A DNA stretch of 64,000 nt. It comes from Flammeovirgaceae bacterium UBA2338. GTDB lineage: Bacteria; Bacteroidota; Bacteroidia; Cytophagales; Cyclobacteriaceae. Positions 52,452 to 60,990 of the stretch are shown piece after piece (positions within the stretch are counted from its first letter, which is position 1; the number at the start of each line of letters is the position of its first letter). The stretch is from the NCBI GenBank assembly GCA_002344795.1, contig DDUM01000020.1, positions 83,108 through 147,107 of the forward strand, written 5' to 3'. Made by a program: the position numbers and the translations under genes. Under the pieces are notes generated by a model. The model saw only the letters and a program-made list of their open reading frames with translations, made no database searches and was not told the origin of the DNA.

Positions 52452-53333
52452 TTATTTTTTACGATTGGCCAGGTACACACCTCCAATTATGGCAATCATG
52501 CCAATATAGTGCCCCAAATAAAGGCGCTCTCCATCAAGCACACCCCACATGACCGCAACTATGGGTATCAAATAAGTTACCGAACTGGCAAATAAGGGAG
52601 AATTGGTTTTAACCAGTTTATTAAATATAACCGTGGCTACGGCTGTACTCATCAAACCTAAAATAGCAATGAATCCAAAAGCTTTCCATGCACCTTCCGC
52701 TGACGAAAGCTTGGGAATAAATTCAGTAAAACCCAAAAGATAAATTAATGCAAACGGACCAAGCAACATGACGGAGACGGTAGTGATTGTGAGCGAACGC
52801 AGATGTGGTATTTTAAACTTGATCAAGTTCAAATTCGATCCATATAAAAAAGTAGCTGCTACAACAAATAATGCATAACCACTAAATCTTCCCAACGAAT
52901 TATTTGCATTGGCCATGATGAGTATTACAGTTCCTCCAAACCCAATCATGGTACCCACTATAGCCAATCCTCTGAATCGTTGTGAAAACAATATGGCTCC
53001 AATGATCATTGTCCAAATAGGTGTAAGGCTATTCATCACCCCTGCAATGGAACTATCAATTTTTGTTTGAGCAAATGAAAATAGAAATGAAGGAATAAAA
53101 ATACCAATCATCCCAGATAGAAATAGCTTTCCATAATCAGAGGAGGTAAGTCCTTTAAGTTTTGTGAGTGCGATAGGCAACACAAAAATGGATGCGAACG
53201 CTACTCTCAATGCGCCAACTTCGCCTCCAGAAAACACCACCAAACCTTTCTTTATCAAAATAAATGAGGTGCCCCAAATGAGTGCTAATATGCAGAGTAG
53301 AATAATTGAGCTAAGGTCTTTTTGTTCTGTCAT
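52452..53333 (-). CDS. EamA-type (DMT superfamily) transporter
   Basis: 293 residues, ten membrane helices in two EamA repeats; start ALIWGTSFILIKKGL (about 17-31) and ALRVAFASIFVLPIAL are typical, with TPIWTMIIGAILFSQRF in the first repeat and YLIPIVAVMWGVLDGERL in the second. Substrate unknown; family members export amino acids or metabolites. Separate transcription unit from dusB. Confidence 0.88.
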   Translation of the reverse strand: MTEQKDLSSIILLCILALIWGTSFILIKKGLVVFSGGEVGALRVAFASIFVLPIALTKLKGLTSSDYGKLFLSGMIGIFIPSFLFSFAQTKIDSSIAGVMNSLTPIWTMIIGAILFSQRFRGLAIVGTMIGFGGTVILIMANANNSLGRFSGYALFVVAATFLYGSNLNLIKFKIPHLRSLTITTVSVMLLGPFALIYLLGFTEFIPKLSSAEGAWKAFGFIAILGLMSTAVATVIFNKLVKTNSPLFASSVTYLIPIVAVMWGVLDGERLYLGHYIGMIAIIGGVYLANRKK

Positions 53334-53402
53334 GATTTGCTAAAGGCACGCAAATATTGGAAATACCTCAGCGAATTCAAACACGGAAACTCGCTTTAAA
53401 CA

Positions 53403-54398
53403 TTAAGCGACAGCCAGTTCCTGTGCATATGTCACCGCTACGTCATCCAGAATGGAATAGATTTCATCCAAAGAAAGTGACTCTACCAGCTTTGCGCGAA
53501 TGGGCTTAAAGTTGGGTGTCCCCCTGAAGTAATTGGAGTAGTGACGCCTCATTTCCAAAATCCCAAGTCGATCACCTTTCCATCGAATAGAAAAGTCAAG
53601 ATGTCTCTTTACGACTGCCACTCGTTCTTCAATATTTGGTAACGCAAGATGCACTCCTGTGTTAACAAAATGTTTTATCTGAGAGAATACCCAGGGATTG
53701 CCAATAGATGCACGCCCAATCATGATGCCATCGACACCATATCTGTTCTTGTACTCTAAGGCCTTTTCAGGGGAATCAATATCTCCGTTGCCAAAGATGG
53801 GAATGGTCATTCTTGGATTATTTTTTACTTCACCTATTAAAGTCCAGTCCGCTTCGCCCTTATACATTTGAACACGCGTGCGACCATGTATACTTAAAGC
53901 CTTAATGCCTATGTCTTGTAATCGCTCGGCTACTTCAATTATGTTTTTGGTTTTATCATCCCAACCCAGCCTTGTTTTTACTGTCACGGGCAGATGGGTA
54001 CACTTCACTATCTCTTCAGTCATTTTTACCATCTTGGGAATATCCTGTAGCAAGGCCGCACCTGCACCTCTGCATGCGACCGCCTTTACAGGGCATCCAT
54101 AGTTGATATCAATAAGGTCAGGATTGGCGGCAGTAGCTATTTCGGCTGATTGAACCATGTTACCCACATCACCACCAAAGAGTTGAATGCCAATGGGCCG
54201 TTCGTATTCGAAAATATCCAGTTTCTTTCTGCTTTTGGCCGCATCGCGAATCAATCCTTCAGATGAGATAAACTCAGTGTACATGAGGTCAGCACCTCCC
54301 TGCTTACACACAGCACGAAACGGAGGGTCACTCACATCCTCCATTGGTGCGAGCAGAAGTGGAAAGTCACCTAACGCTATGTTGCCAATTTTCGCCAT
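53403..54398 (-). CDS. dusB: tRNA-dihydrouridine synthase
   Basis: FMN-dependent reduction of uridines in tRNA. 331 residues. LLAPMEDVSDPPFRAVCKQGGADLMYTEF (about 14-42), INYGCPVKAV with the catalytic Cys (about 97-106), TVKTRLGWDD, ALSIHGRTRVQMYKGEADW, GNGDIDSPE and GVDGIMIGRASIGNPW are DusB-type motifs. A -7 box lies 28 bases upstream. Divergent from the CPBP protease gene. Confidence 0.93.
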   Translation of the reverse strand: MAKIGNIALGDFPLLLAPMEDVSDPPFRAVCKQGGADLMYTEFISSEGLIRDAAKSRKKLDIFEYERPIGIQLFGGDVGNMVQSAEIATAANPDLIDINYGCPVKAVACRGAGAALLQDIPKMVKMTEEIVKCTHLPVTVKTRLGWDDKTKNIIEVAERLQDIGIKALSIHGRTRVQMYKGEADWTLIGEVKNNPRMTIPIFGNGDIDSPEKALEYKNRYGVDGIMIGRASIGNPWVFSQIKHFVNTGVHLALPNIEERVAVVKRHLDFSIRWKGDRLGILEMRRHYSNYFRGTPNFKPIRAKLVESLSLDEIYSILDDVAVTYAQELAVA

Positions 54399-54426
54399 AT
54401 TCGTGCCTACATACCTATAGGCGGGG

Positions 54427-54434
54427 CAAATTTA
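54427..54434 (-). promoter_or_regulatory. -7 promoter box TAAATTTG, dusB
   Basis: Perfect TAnnTTTG on the minus strand, 28 bases before the dusB ATG. No clear TTTG upstream element. Confidence 0.45.
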
Positions 54435-54461
54435 GCTGATTTTTAAGACTTTTGATTTGAT

Positions 54462-55397
54462 ATGAGCAGTGAACTATTTGAGCAACAACGACCAGCATGG
54501 ATTTCAGTAATTCTCATTTTTATCGTTTCAATGCTTGGGTTTGTAGTCATAGGCCCCATTATAGGTTTTATTCTTTCCATGCCTTTCATTGAAGGTGGCC
54601 TTTTAAGCTTTCAATCAAAACTATCCAACCCCACCGCTTACCCGGAATTAAAGATTCCTTTTTTTATCATGCAGGGAAGCGCTACTTTTTTTGGATTAAT
54701 ATTGATACCCGCACTTTATATTAAAGGATTTGAAAAGAAAAATCCATTCATCCTTTTCCAAAACAAAACGGTATACGCACAAAGTGTTTTCGCCACCATA
54801 TTGGTTGTGGTGCTATTCATGATTCCTAACAGTTTCTTTATTGAATGGAATTCTAATTTATCCATGCCTGATTTTCTCAAAGGCTTTGAATCCTGGGCTC
54901 GGGAGAAGGAAGACATTGCGGCTGAGCTCACTACGTACCTTACTCAGTTCGATACTTTCGGGCACTTTGCCCTGGCGTTTTTTGTCATTGCTGTTTTGCC
55001 CGGGATTGGAGAGGAGTTAGTGTTCAGAGGAATGTTGCAGCCTGAATTGCAAAGAGCGACAGGAAACATCCATGCCGCCATCTGGATTTCTGCCATCCTA
55101 TTTAGTGCTATACACCTTCAGTTTTTTGGGTTTGTTCCAAGGATGTTGCTTGGTGTAATGTTCGGATACCTGTATTATTGGTCAGGTAATATCATAATTC
55201 CAATGCTAGCTCATTTTGTAAATAATGGTTTCTCAATTTTGATGGTGTATTTATACCAATTGGAAATCATTTCTATTGATCTTGAGTCTGGAAAATCAGC
55301 ATCACCCCTTATTGTGGGCCTTTTTACCATTATCACATTTGGGCTGCTTTTGTACTTAAAAAAATTCCACAGAGAAAATAACAGCTTCGTTTCGTGA
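54462..55397 (+). CDS. CPBP family intramembrane protease
   Basis: 311 residues, about eight membrane helices. The CAAX-protease-like motifs are in the second half: GIGEELVFRG (Glu-Glu-x3-Arg, about 183-192), FSAIHLQFFGFVPRMLLGVMFGYLYYWSGN (His of motif 2), and HFVNNGFS (motif 3). Predicted glutamic endopeptidase in the inner membrane; substrate unknown. It overlaps cdsA by 4 bases. A near-consensus GACTTTTG lies about 8 bases upstream. Confidence 0.85.
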   Translation: MSSELFEQQRPAWISVILIFIVSMLGFVVIGPIIGFILSMPFIEGGLLSFQSKLSNPTAYPELKIPFFIMQGSATFFGLILIPALYIKGFEKKNPFILFQNKTVYAQSVFATILVVVLFMIPNSFFIEWNSNLSMPDFLKGFESWAREKEDIAAELTTYLTQFDTFGHFALAFFVIAVLPGIGEELVFRGMLQPELQRATGNIHAAIWISAILFSAIHLQFFGFVPRMLLGVMFGYLYYWSGNIIIPMLAHFVNNGFSILMVYLYQLEIISIDLESGKSASPLIVGLFTIITFGLLLYLKKFHRENNSFVS

Positions 55398-56224
55398 CCT
55401 CAGCCTTAAAAAAGTATAACAACCTTACACAGCGGCTCATTACTGCCTTTTTGGGTGCAGCCGTCATCATCTTTGGTGTTGTGTTCAGTGAATGGACCTA
55501 CTACGCAGTATTTTTTATACTCTGCCTTTGTACACTCATTGAATTTTACGACTTGTCGGGGTTGGATGGGATGGTGCCTCAAAAAACTTTTGGAACGTTG
55601 TGCGGGATGCTTATTTTTTCTTTGTCCTTTTTTATTGAAAAGGGGGACATTTCTTATCGCTATTACTTCCTGATATTTCCTATCGTGTCGTTTGTGTACA
55701 TGATTAAGCTGTATAAAAAATTTGAGAGAAAACCGTTTACGAATATCGCCTATATGATTCTTGGCTTATTCTATGTTGCCATGCCGTTTGCCTTGCTCAA
55801 TATTGCCGCCTATGAAAACGGATATTATAATTATGAAATTATTTTTGGCTGTCTTTTCATCTTATGGGCAAGTGATACCGGTGCCTATTTTGCAGGAACC
55901 CTATTTGGAAAACGAAAATTATTTGAACGTATCTCACCAAAGAAGTCCTGGGAAGGTGCTCTTGGTGGAGCCTTATTGGCGGTCATTTTCACACTTAGCA
56001 TTGCGCATTATTTTCAGTCGCTTGAGCAATGGCAATGGATCATTATCTGTATCATTATTATCATTGGTGGCATTTATGGTGATCTTATAGAATCTCTCCT
56101 CAAACGAAGCATAGAAATTAAAGATTCTGGAGCCAGCTTACCGGGACATGGTGGCTTTCTGGATCGGTTCGATGGGCTATTGATTTCCGCTCCCTTTATT
56201 GTGGCCTTTTTAGAGATCTTCTGA
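55394..56224 (+). CDS. cdsA: phosphatidate cytidylyltransferase
   Basis: Makes CDP-diacylglycerol, the common phospholipid precursor. 276 residues with about seven membrane helices. The family signature is complete in the C-terminal part: ESLLKRSIEIKDSGASLPGHGGFLDRFDG (about 236-264). It starts with GTG overlapping the preceding stop. With psd downstream (beyond the dehydrogenase) it covers two steps of phosphatidylethanolamine synthesis; pssA is not in the window. Confidence 0.95.
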   Translation: MTSALKKYNNLTQRLITAFLGAAVIIFGVVFSEWTYYAVFFILCLCTLIEFYDLSGLDGMVPQKTFGTLCGMLIFSLSFFIEKGDISYRYYFLIFPIVSFVYMIKLYKKFERKPFTNIAYMILGLFYVAMPFALLNIAAYENGYYNYEIIFGCLFILWASDTGAYFAGTLFGKRKLFERISPKKSWEGALGGALLAVIFTLSIAHYFQSLEQWQWIIICIIIIIGGIYGDLIESLLKRSIEIKDSGASLPGHGGFLDRFDGLLISAPFIVAFLEIF

Positions 56225-56342
56225 TTTGGATCAGAACGTACAAACAGCTCGTGAAACACTCTATTTAGGGTAATTCCCTGTGGCATTTTTACCCACTTTT
56301 GTTAGCTCAAAGCGTCAGAATCATTTGATGCTTTTTCAATTA

Positions 56343-56369
56343 TTGCATGTATTTATTTCTATATCTTTG
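56343..56369 (+). promoter_or_regulatory. promoter of the glutamate dehydrogenase gene
   Basis: TTG (56343-56345), 16-base spacer, TATCTTTG (56362-56369), then CATCCGTTTTAAGA. Leader of about 43 bases to the ATG at 56413. Confidence 0.6.
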
Positions 56370-56412
56370 CATCCGTTTTAAGACTCGAAACAAAGAACAA
56401 AAACGAATTCAC

Positions 56413-57687
56413 ATGGCATATATTGAACCTGCCCCGCTTTTAGACAAAGAGAACCCATTTGAAGCGATGATGTCCCGCTTTCAAACCGCATCACAAATCC
56501 TGGGATTGGATGAAGAAGTGTATAATGTACTCAAATCTCCAGCGCGTCAGGCGATTGTTTCACTGCCTATCACTATGGATGATGGACGCATTAAAGTCTT
56601 TGAGGGTTATAGGGTAATTCACTCCACCATATTAGGACCATCCAAGGGCGGTATTCGTTTTGATCCACACGTGAATCTTGATGAGGTAAAAGCTTTGGCT
56701 GCCTGGATGACATGGAAATGTGCCGTAGTTGATATCCCTTACGGAGGAGCCAAAGGAGGTGTTTGTTGTAACCCCAGAGAAATGTCAGCGGGTGAGATTG
56801 AGCGTCTAATGAGATCCTACACGCTTTCTATGATCGATATTTTCGGTCCGGATAAAGATATACCGGCTCCTGACATGGGTACCGGCCCCAGAGAAATGGC
56901 CTGGTTAATGGACGAGTATTCTCGTACACAGGGAATGACTGTAAATGCTGTTGTAACTGGCAAACCTATCGTGCTAGGTGGATCTTTGGGAAGAACAGAG
57001 GCCACTGGCCGCGGGGTAATGGTGACTGCAATGTCGGCCATGCAAAAATTGAAGATCAATCCTTACAACGCTACCTGCGCAGTTCAGGGCTTTGGTAATG
57101 TTGGCTCTTGGGCTGCCAGATTATTGGCAGAACGTGGCTTAAAGGTGGTTGCGATCAGCGATTTGTATGGTGCTTATTACAATGAAAATGGAGTTGATAT
57201 TGAAGATGCAGTAAAATACAGAGACGAAAATAAAGGCTCATTACAAGGGTTCAAGGGGGCTGAGGCGATCCCTGGTGAAGAAATTCTTACCCTACCGGTG
57301 GATCTGCTTGTACCTGCAGCCACAGAAGATGTCATTACCAGCAGAAACGCAGACAAAATTCAGGCGAAATTGATTGTAGAAGGTGCCAACGGCCCAACTT
57401 CCTCCAAAGCAGATAGTATTATAAATTCAAAGGGAATCACAGTAGCTCCTGACATCCTGGCCAACGCTGGAGGTGTTACAGTTTCTTACTTTGAATGGGT
57501 TCAAAACCGATTGGGCTACAAATGGACTGCTGAACGTGTCAGCAGAAGATCCGATCGGATCATGAAAGATGCCTTCGATCATGTCTTTAAAATTGCACAA
57601 GAATATAAAGTGCCTTTGCGAATTGCAGCCTATATGGTAGCCATTGATAAAGTGGCCAAGACCTATAAATATCGCGGAGGATTTTAA
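56413..57687 (+). CDS. gdhA: glutamate dehydrogenase, canonical hexameric type
   Basis: Interconverts glutamate and 2-oxoglutarate plus ammonia. 424 residues from the ATG at 56413 (MAYIEPAPLLDKENPFEAMM); the open frame reaches 56347 but crosses the promoter box. Motifs: GPSKGGIRFDPHVN, VDIPYGGAKGGV (catalytic Lys), DIPAPDMGTGPREMAW (catalytic Asp), QGFGNVGSWAA (dinucleotide site), EGANGPTSSKAD and NAGGVTVSYFEWVQN. Coenzyme preference is not certain. Lies between cdsA and psd. Confidence 0.93.
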   Translation: MAYIEPAPLLDKENPFEAMMSRFQTASQILGLDEEVYNVLKSPARQAIVSLPITMDDGRIKVFEGYRVIHSTILGPSKGGIRFDPHVNLDEVKALAAWMTWKCAVVDIPYGGAKGGVCCNPREMSAGEIERLMRSYTLSMIDIFGPDKDIPAPDMGTGPREMAWLMDEYSRTQGMTVNAVVTGKPIVLGGSLGRTEATGRGVMVTAMSAMQKLKINPYNATCAVQGFGNVGSWAARLLAERGLKVVAISDLYGAYYNENGVDIEDAVKYRDENKGSLQGFKGAEAIPGEEILTLPVDLLVPAATEDVITSRNADKIQAKLIVEGANGPTSSKADSIINSKGITVAPDILANAGGVTVSYFEWVQNRLGYKWTAERVSRRSDRIMKDAFDHVFKIAQEYKVPLRIAAYMVAIDKVAKTYKYRGGF

Positions 57688-57772
57688 GTCTGAACCTATT
57701 GGCCATTACGCTATTTTCTTTGGTGTGAGAATAGCTTAAATTGATCAATCAAAAAACTGCGGCACAATTATC

Positions 57773-58432
57773 ATGACGATTCATAAAGAAGGACGTACGT
57801 TACTTTTTTTTCTATTAGTTTTTTTGGGAATAGTCAACATCGCTGCCTCAAATTATTTATCTCATTACTATACAGCTCGGCTTTTGATCCTGATAGGGAG
57901 CGCGATTCTCTTTTTGCTGGTGTTACAGTTTTTTCGCAACCCTATTTTTCAAATTTTAAAAAATGACAAGCACGTGTTGGCTCCCGCAGATGGGAAAGTC
58001 GTGGTGATTGAAGAGACCGAAGAAACTGAATACCTCAAAGGGCGCAGAAAACAAATCTCCATCTTTATGTCGCCTGTCAACGTTCATGTAAATCGCATGC
58101 CGGTAGAAGGAGTCATTAGTTACTATAAATACCATCCTGGCAAGTATTTAGTGGCCTGGCACCCTAAATCGAGTACTGAAAACGAAAGAACAACGGTGGT
58201 GGCCAAAATGAAAAACGGCACAGAGGTGCTATTTAGGCAAATTGCAGGTGCTGTAGCCAGAAGAATAAAATGCTATGTCACTGAAGGCCAACAATTGGAG
58301 CAAGGTGAGGAGTTTGGTTTCATCAAATTCGGATCCAGAGTAGATGTATTCCTGCCTATAGACACCAAAATCGTAGTAAAAGTGGGCGACATCACCAAAG
58401 GAGGAAGAACCATTTTGGCTGAACTGGAGTAA
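57773..58432 (+). CDS. psd: phosphatidylserine decarboxylase
   Basis: Pyruvoyl enzyme that converts phosphatidylserine to phosphatidylethanolamine. 219 residues, short archaeal-type form. Two N-terminal membrane helices (about 10-55), VLAPADGKVVVIEE, FMSPVNVHVNRMPVEGVISYYKYHPG, and the cleavage motif FIKFGSRVDVFLP with the Gly-Ser pair where the pyruvoyl group forms (about 183-195). Downstream of gdhA, probably a separate unit. Confidence 0.92.
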   Translation: MTIHKEGRTLLFFLLVFLGIVNIAASNYLSHYYTARLLILIGSAILFLLVLQFFRNPIFQILKNDKHVLAPADGKVVVIEETEETEYLKGRRKQISIFMSPVNVHVNRMPVEGVISYYKYHPGKYLVAWHPKSSTENERTTVVAKMKNGTEVLFRQIAGAVARRIKCYVTEGQQLEQGEEFGFIKFGSRVDVFLPIDTKIVVKVGDITKGGRTILAELE

Positions 58433-58515
58433 CCATTGGTGTAAATAGTTTCATTCCAGATTGATTTAGGCAAAAGTTCATAGACCTAACGTGCGTTTTT
58501 AGGCCTTGTAATGTG

Positions 58516-58523
58516 TATCTTTG
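58516..58523 (+). promoter_or_regulatory. -7 promoter box TATCTTTG, desaturase
   Basis: Perfect TAnnTTTG followed by CAAATTAC; leader of about 78 bases to the ATG at 58602. Upstream element weak. Confidence 0.5.
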
Positions 58524-58601
58524 CAAATTACAAATTGTTGTGCCTCATATAGTTACTGTTTTTTTTGTGAAGCACAAATTCCAAAACCCTAAGAAGAACA
58601 C

Positions 58602-59720
58602 ATGAGCCAAACCGTCAAGTTCGTTTCGAAACAACATGATTTTTTCACTACCCTCAACCAAAGAGTAAACGAATATTTTAAATCAAGAAATATAAGCCGC
58701 AACGCAAATTCATCAATGGTATTCAAAACCGTTGTCATGTTTGCGCTATACTTTATCCCCTATGCATTAATCATAAGCAGCAATTATTATAACACATTAG
58801 GTTTTTATTTACTCAATGCTGTTATGGGTATAGGACTTGCAGGAATTGGAATGTCAGTAATGCATGATGCCAACCATGGAGCCTATTCAAAAAAACCATG
58901 GCTCAATGATTTAATTGGATATTCCTTGAACCTTGTTGGCGGCAATGCTTTTAACTGGAAAGTGCAACACAATGTTTTGCACCACACTTTTACCAATATA
59001 GAAGGAATTGATGAAGATATTACTCCCAGGGGCGTACTTCGTTTCTCCCCCCACACCACTTGGAAACCCTTTCATCGTTTTCAATATATCTATGCCTGGC
59101 TTTTTTATGGACTGCTTTCATTCGTTTGGATTGTTTTTAAAGATTACGGACGCCTGGCCAGGTATGAAAAGGATGGAATGGTAAAGAAGCAAAGAGCCAA
59201 TATTTGGAAAGAATGGAGCATTCTTATTTTTTCTAAAATATTCTATTATGCTTACATAATCGGAATTCCATTATTGGTGTTGCCATTGGCCTGGTGGCAA
59301 ATCCTATTAGGGTTTTTCGTTATGCACTATGTATCTGGTTTTATTCTTGCCGTTATATTTCAACCTGCACATGTCGTTGATGGCACCGAATACCCACTCC
59401 CTGACGAAAAAGGCAATATCTATAATACCTGGGCTATTCACCAGCTGCATACTACTACCAACTTTGCACAAAACAATAAAATACTTTCATGGTATGTAGG
59501 CGGCTTGAACTATCAGGTGGAGCATCATTTGTTTTCAAACGTATGCCACGTTCACTACAAAAAATTGTCGTCAATAGTAAAGCAAACCGCTGAAGAATTT
59601 GGTCATCCTTACAAATCGAACCGAAGATTCAGGGATGCCATGATTGGACATTATAGAATCCTAAAAGAACTTGGCAAAAAGGATTCTATATATAGTCAAT
59701 TGCAACCAGTAAAAGCTTAA
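58602..59720 (+). CDS. membrane fatty acid desaturase
   Basis: 372 residues with four membrane helices. Three His boxes of di-iron desaturases: HDANH (88-92), HNVLHH (123-128) and QVEHH (305-309; the Gln in place of the first His is typical of front-end desaturases, delta-5/6 type). An extra motif HQLHTTTNFAQ (about 280-290) is also as in that group. Substrate may be acyl-CoA or phospholipid-bound acyl chains. It ends exactly at the stop codon of the convergent aminotransferase gene. Confidence 0.9.
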   Translation: MSQTVKFVSKQHDFFTTLNQRVNEYFKSRNISRNANSSMVFKTVVMFALYFIPYALIISSNYYNTLGFYLLNAVMGIGLAGIGMSVMHDANHGAYSKKPWLNDLIGYSLNLVGGNAFNWKVQHNVLHHTFTNIEGIDEDITPRGVLRFSPHTTWKPFHRFQYIYAWLFYGLLSFVWIVFKDYGRLARYEKDGMVKKQRANIWKEWSILIFSKIFYYAYIIGIPLLVLPLAWWQILLGFFVMHYVSGFILAVIFQPAHVVDGTEYPLPDEKGNIYNTWAIHQLHTTTNFAQNNKILSWYVGGLNYQVEHHLFSNVCHVHYKKLSSIVKQTAEEFGHPYKSNRRFRDAMIGHYRILKELGKKDSIYSQLQPVKA

Positions 59721-60881
59721 TCAAGAGATTACCTCATCGAATGCCTGGGTGAATTGTTTCATCTCATCCAATGAGCCTATGCTTACGCGGCACCATTCCA
59801 TGTCTTGATAATCCCAAATGCGCATCAGAATATTTTTCTGTTGCATCCTGGAGAGAATCGTTTTTCCATCAATGGGTGCGGGGAAAAACATAAAGTTGGT
59901 ATGGGATTTCCCGTGGCTAAAACCCTTTTTCTTTAGGTAGCCTTCCAAATGTCCTCTGGCTTCCGTGTTTTTGCTTCTGCTCAAACTCATAAATTCCGTA
60001 TCACCCAAACTGGCCTTTGCTGCTGCAATGGCATGTTGACTGACAGGGATACCCATTTGATATTGGGATATTTTTTTGATCAAATCTGGTTTAGCCACAA
60101 TATATCCTATGCGAAGTCCGGCAAGGCCATATATTTTTGAAAAAGTACGGGACACCACTACATTCATTCCCTTCTTCACCAAGTCTATGTTAGTTACTTT
60201 CTTTTGCATCTCTGGTTCTAAAAACTCGAGATACGCCTCATCAGAATACACTAAAGTTTTCTTTGACATGTCCTGACAAAAAGGGGAAACTATAGAAGGA
60301 TCTACGAGAGTACCTGTCGGGTTATTGGGATTGCATACAAAAACAAGTTTGGTTTTTGAATTGATCCTCGAAGCCATGGCTTCATAATCGAACTCCAACT
60401 TATCGTTTAGATTTACTTTGTCCCATTTTGCATTAAATACCTTAGCATAATCCATCATCTCCGTGAAGGTTGGAAATCCAGATAAAATCTCTCCATTGTT
60501 CAATCCATACGCTACACCCGCTTCACACAAAATTGCACCCGAACCAGCTCCCAGGTGAACATGATCTGCATCCACCCCTTCTTTGTCCGCAATCATTTTC
60601 CTCAACTCCGATTGCGCCACAAACGGATACCTGTTGCTCTCACCTAAATTCTGAATGATGGCTTCTTTGGCTTTGTCGGATGGTCCATAAGGATTTTCGT
60701 TCGCGTTCAACCGTATGTTGTTTCCATTAGGCGAATAAGGATTAATTCCCCATTGATGTCTTTCTGCTGCACTTACCGGACCGGCAAAAAGTTTATCAAC
60801 GAACATTGGGCTTAAGGTAAGTCCGGCTGTCAAAGCGAGGGAAGATTTGAACCAATCTCTGCGTGATAGTTGAGCTTTCAT
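59721..60881 (-). CDS. HisC-like aminotransferase with Tat signal
   Basis: PLP-dependent class I/II aminotransferase resembling histidinol-phosphate aminotransferase. 386 residues from the ATG at 60881 (MKAQLSRRDWFKSS); the TTG-led extension to 60920 is rejected. Residues 1-35 are a twin-arginine signal: SRRDWFKSS, hydrophobic SLALTAGLTLSPMF, and AGP region. Catalytic motifs: LNANENPYGPS, GAGSGAILCE, CNPNNPTG (184-191), SDEAYLEF and the PLP lysine Lys249 in SRTFSKIYGLAGLRIGY. No his operon nearby. Probably exported and folded with cofactor before export. Confidence 0.85.
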   Translation of the reverse strand: MKAQLSRRDWFKSSLALTAGLTLSPMFVDKLFAGPVSAAERHQWGINPYSPNGNNIRLNANENPYGPSDKAKEAIIQNLGESNRYPFVAQSELRKMIADKEGVDADHVHLGAGSGAILCEAGVAYGLNNGEILSGFPTFTEMMDYAKVFNAKWDKVNLNDKLEFDYEAMASRINSKTKLVFVCNPNNPTGTLVDPSIVSPFCQDMSKKTLVYSDEAYLEFLEPEMQKKVTNIDLVKKGMNVVVSRTFSKIYGLAGLRIGYIVAKPDLIKKISQYQMGIPVSQHAIAAAKASLGDTEFMSLSRSKNTEARGHLEGYLKKKGFSHGKSHTNFMFFPAPIDGKTILSRMQQKNILMRIWDYQDMEWCRVSIGSLDEMKQFTQAFDEVIS

Positions 60882-60990
60882 GAGGAAAGGGTTTGATTTT
60901 GTTGCAACTAAAGTTAACAAAATTCATATCCCGACAAAATCACCAGGGCTGGTGCTGAGAGTAAATATGGACTGAGCGCCTAAAAAAGGC

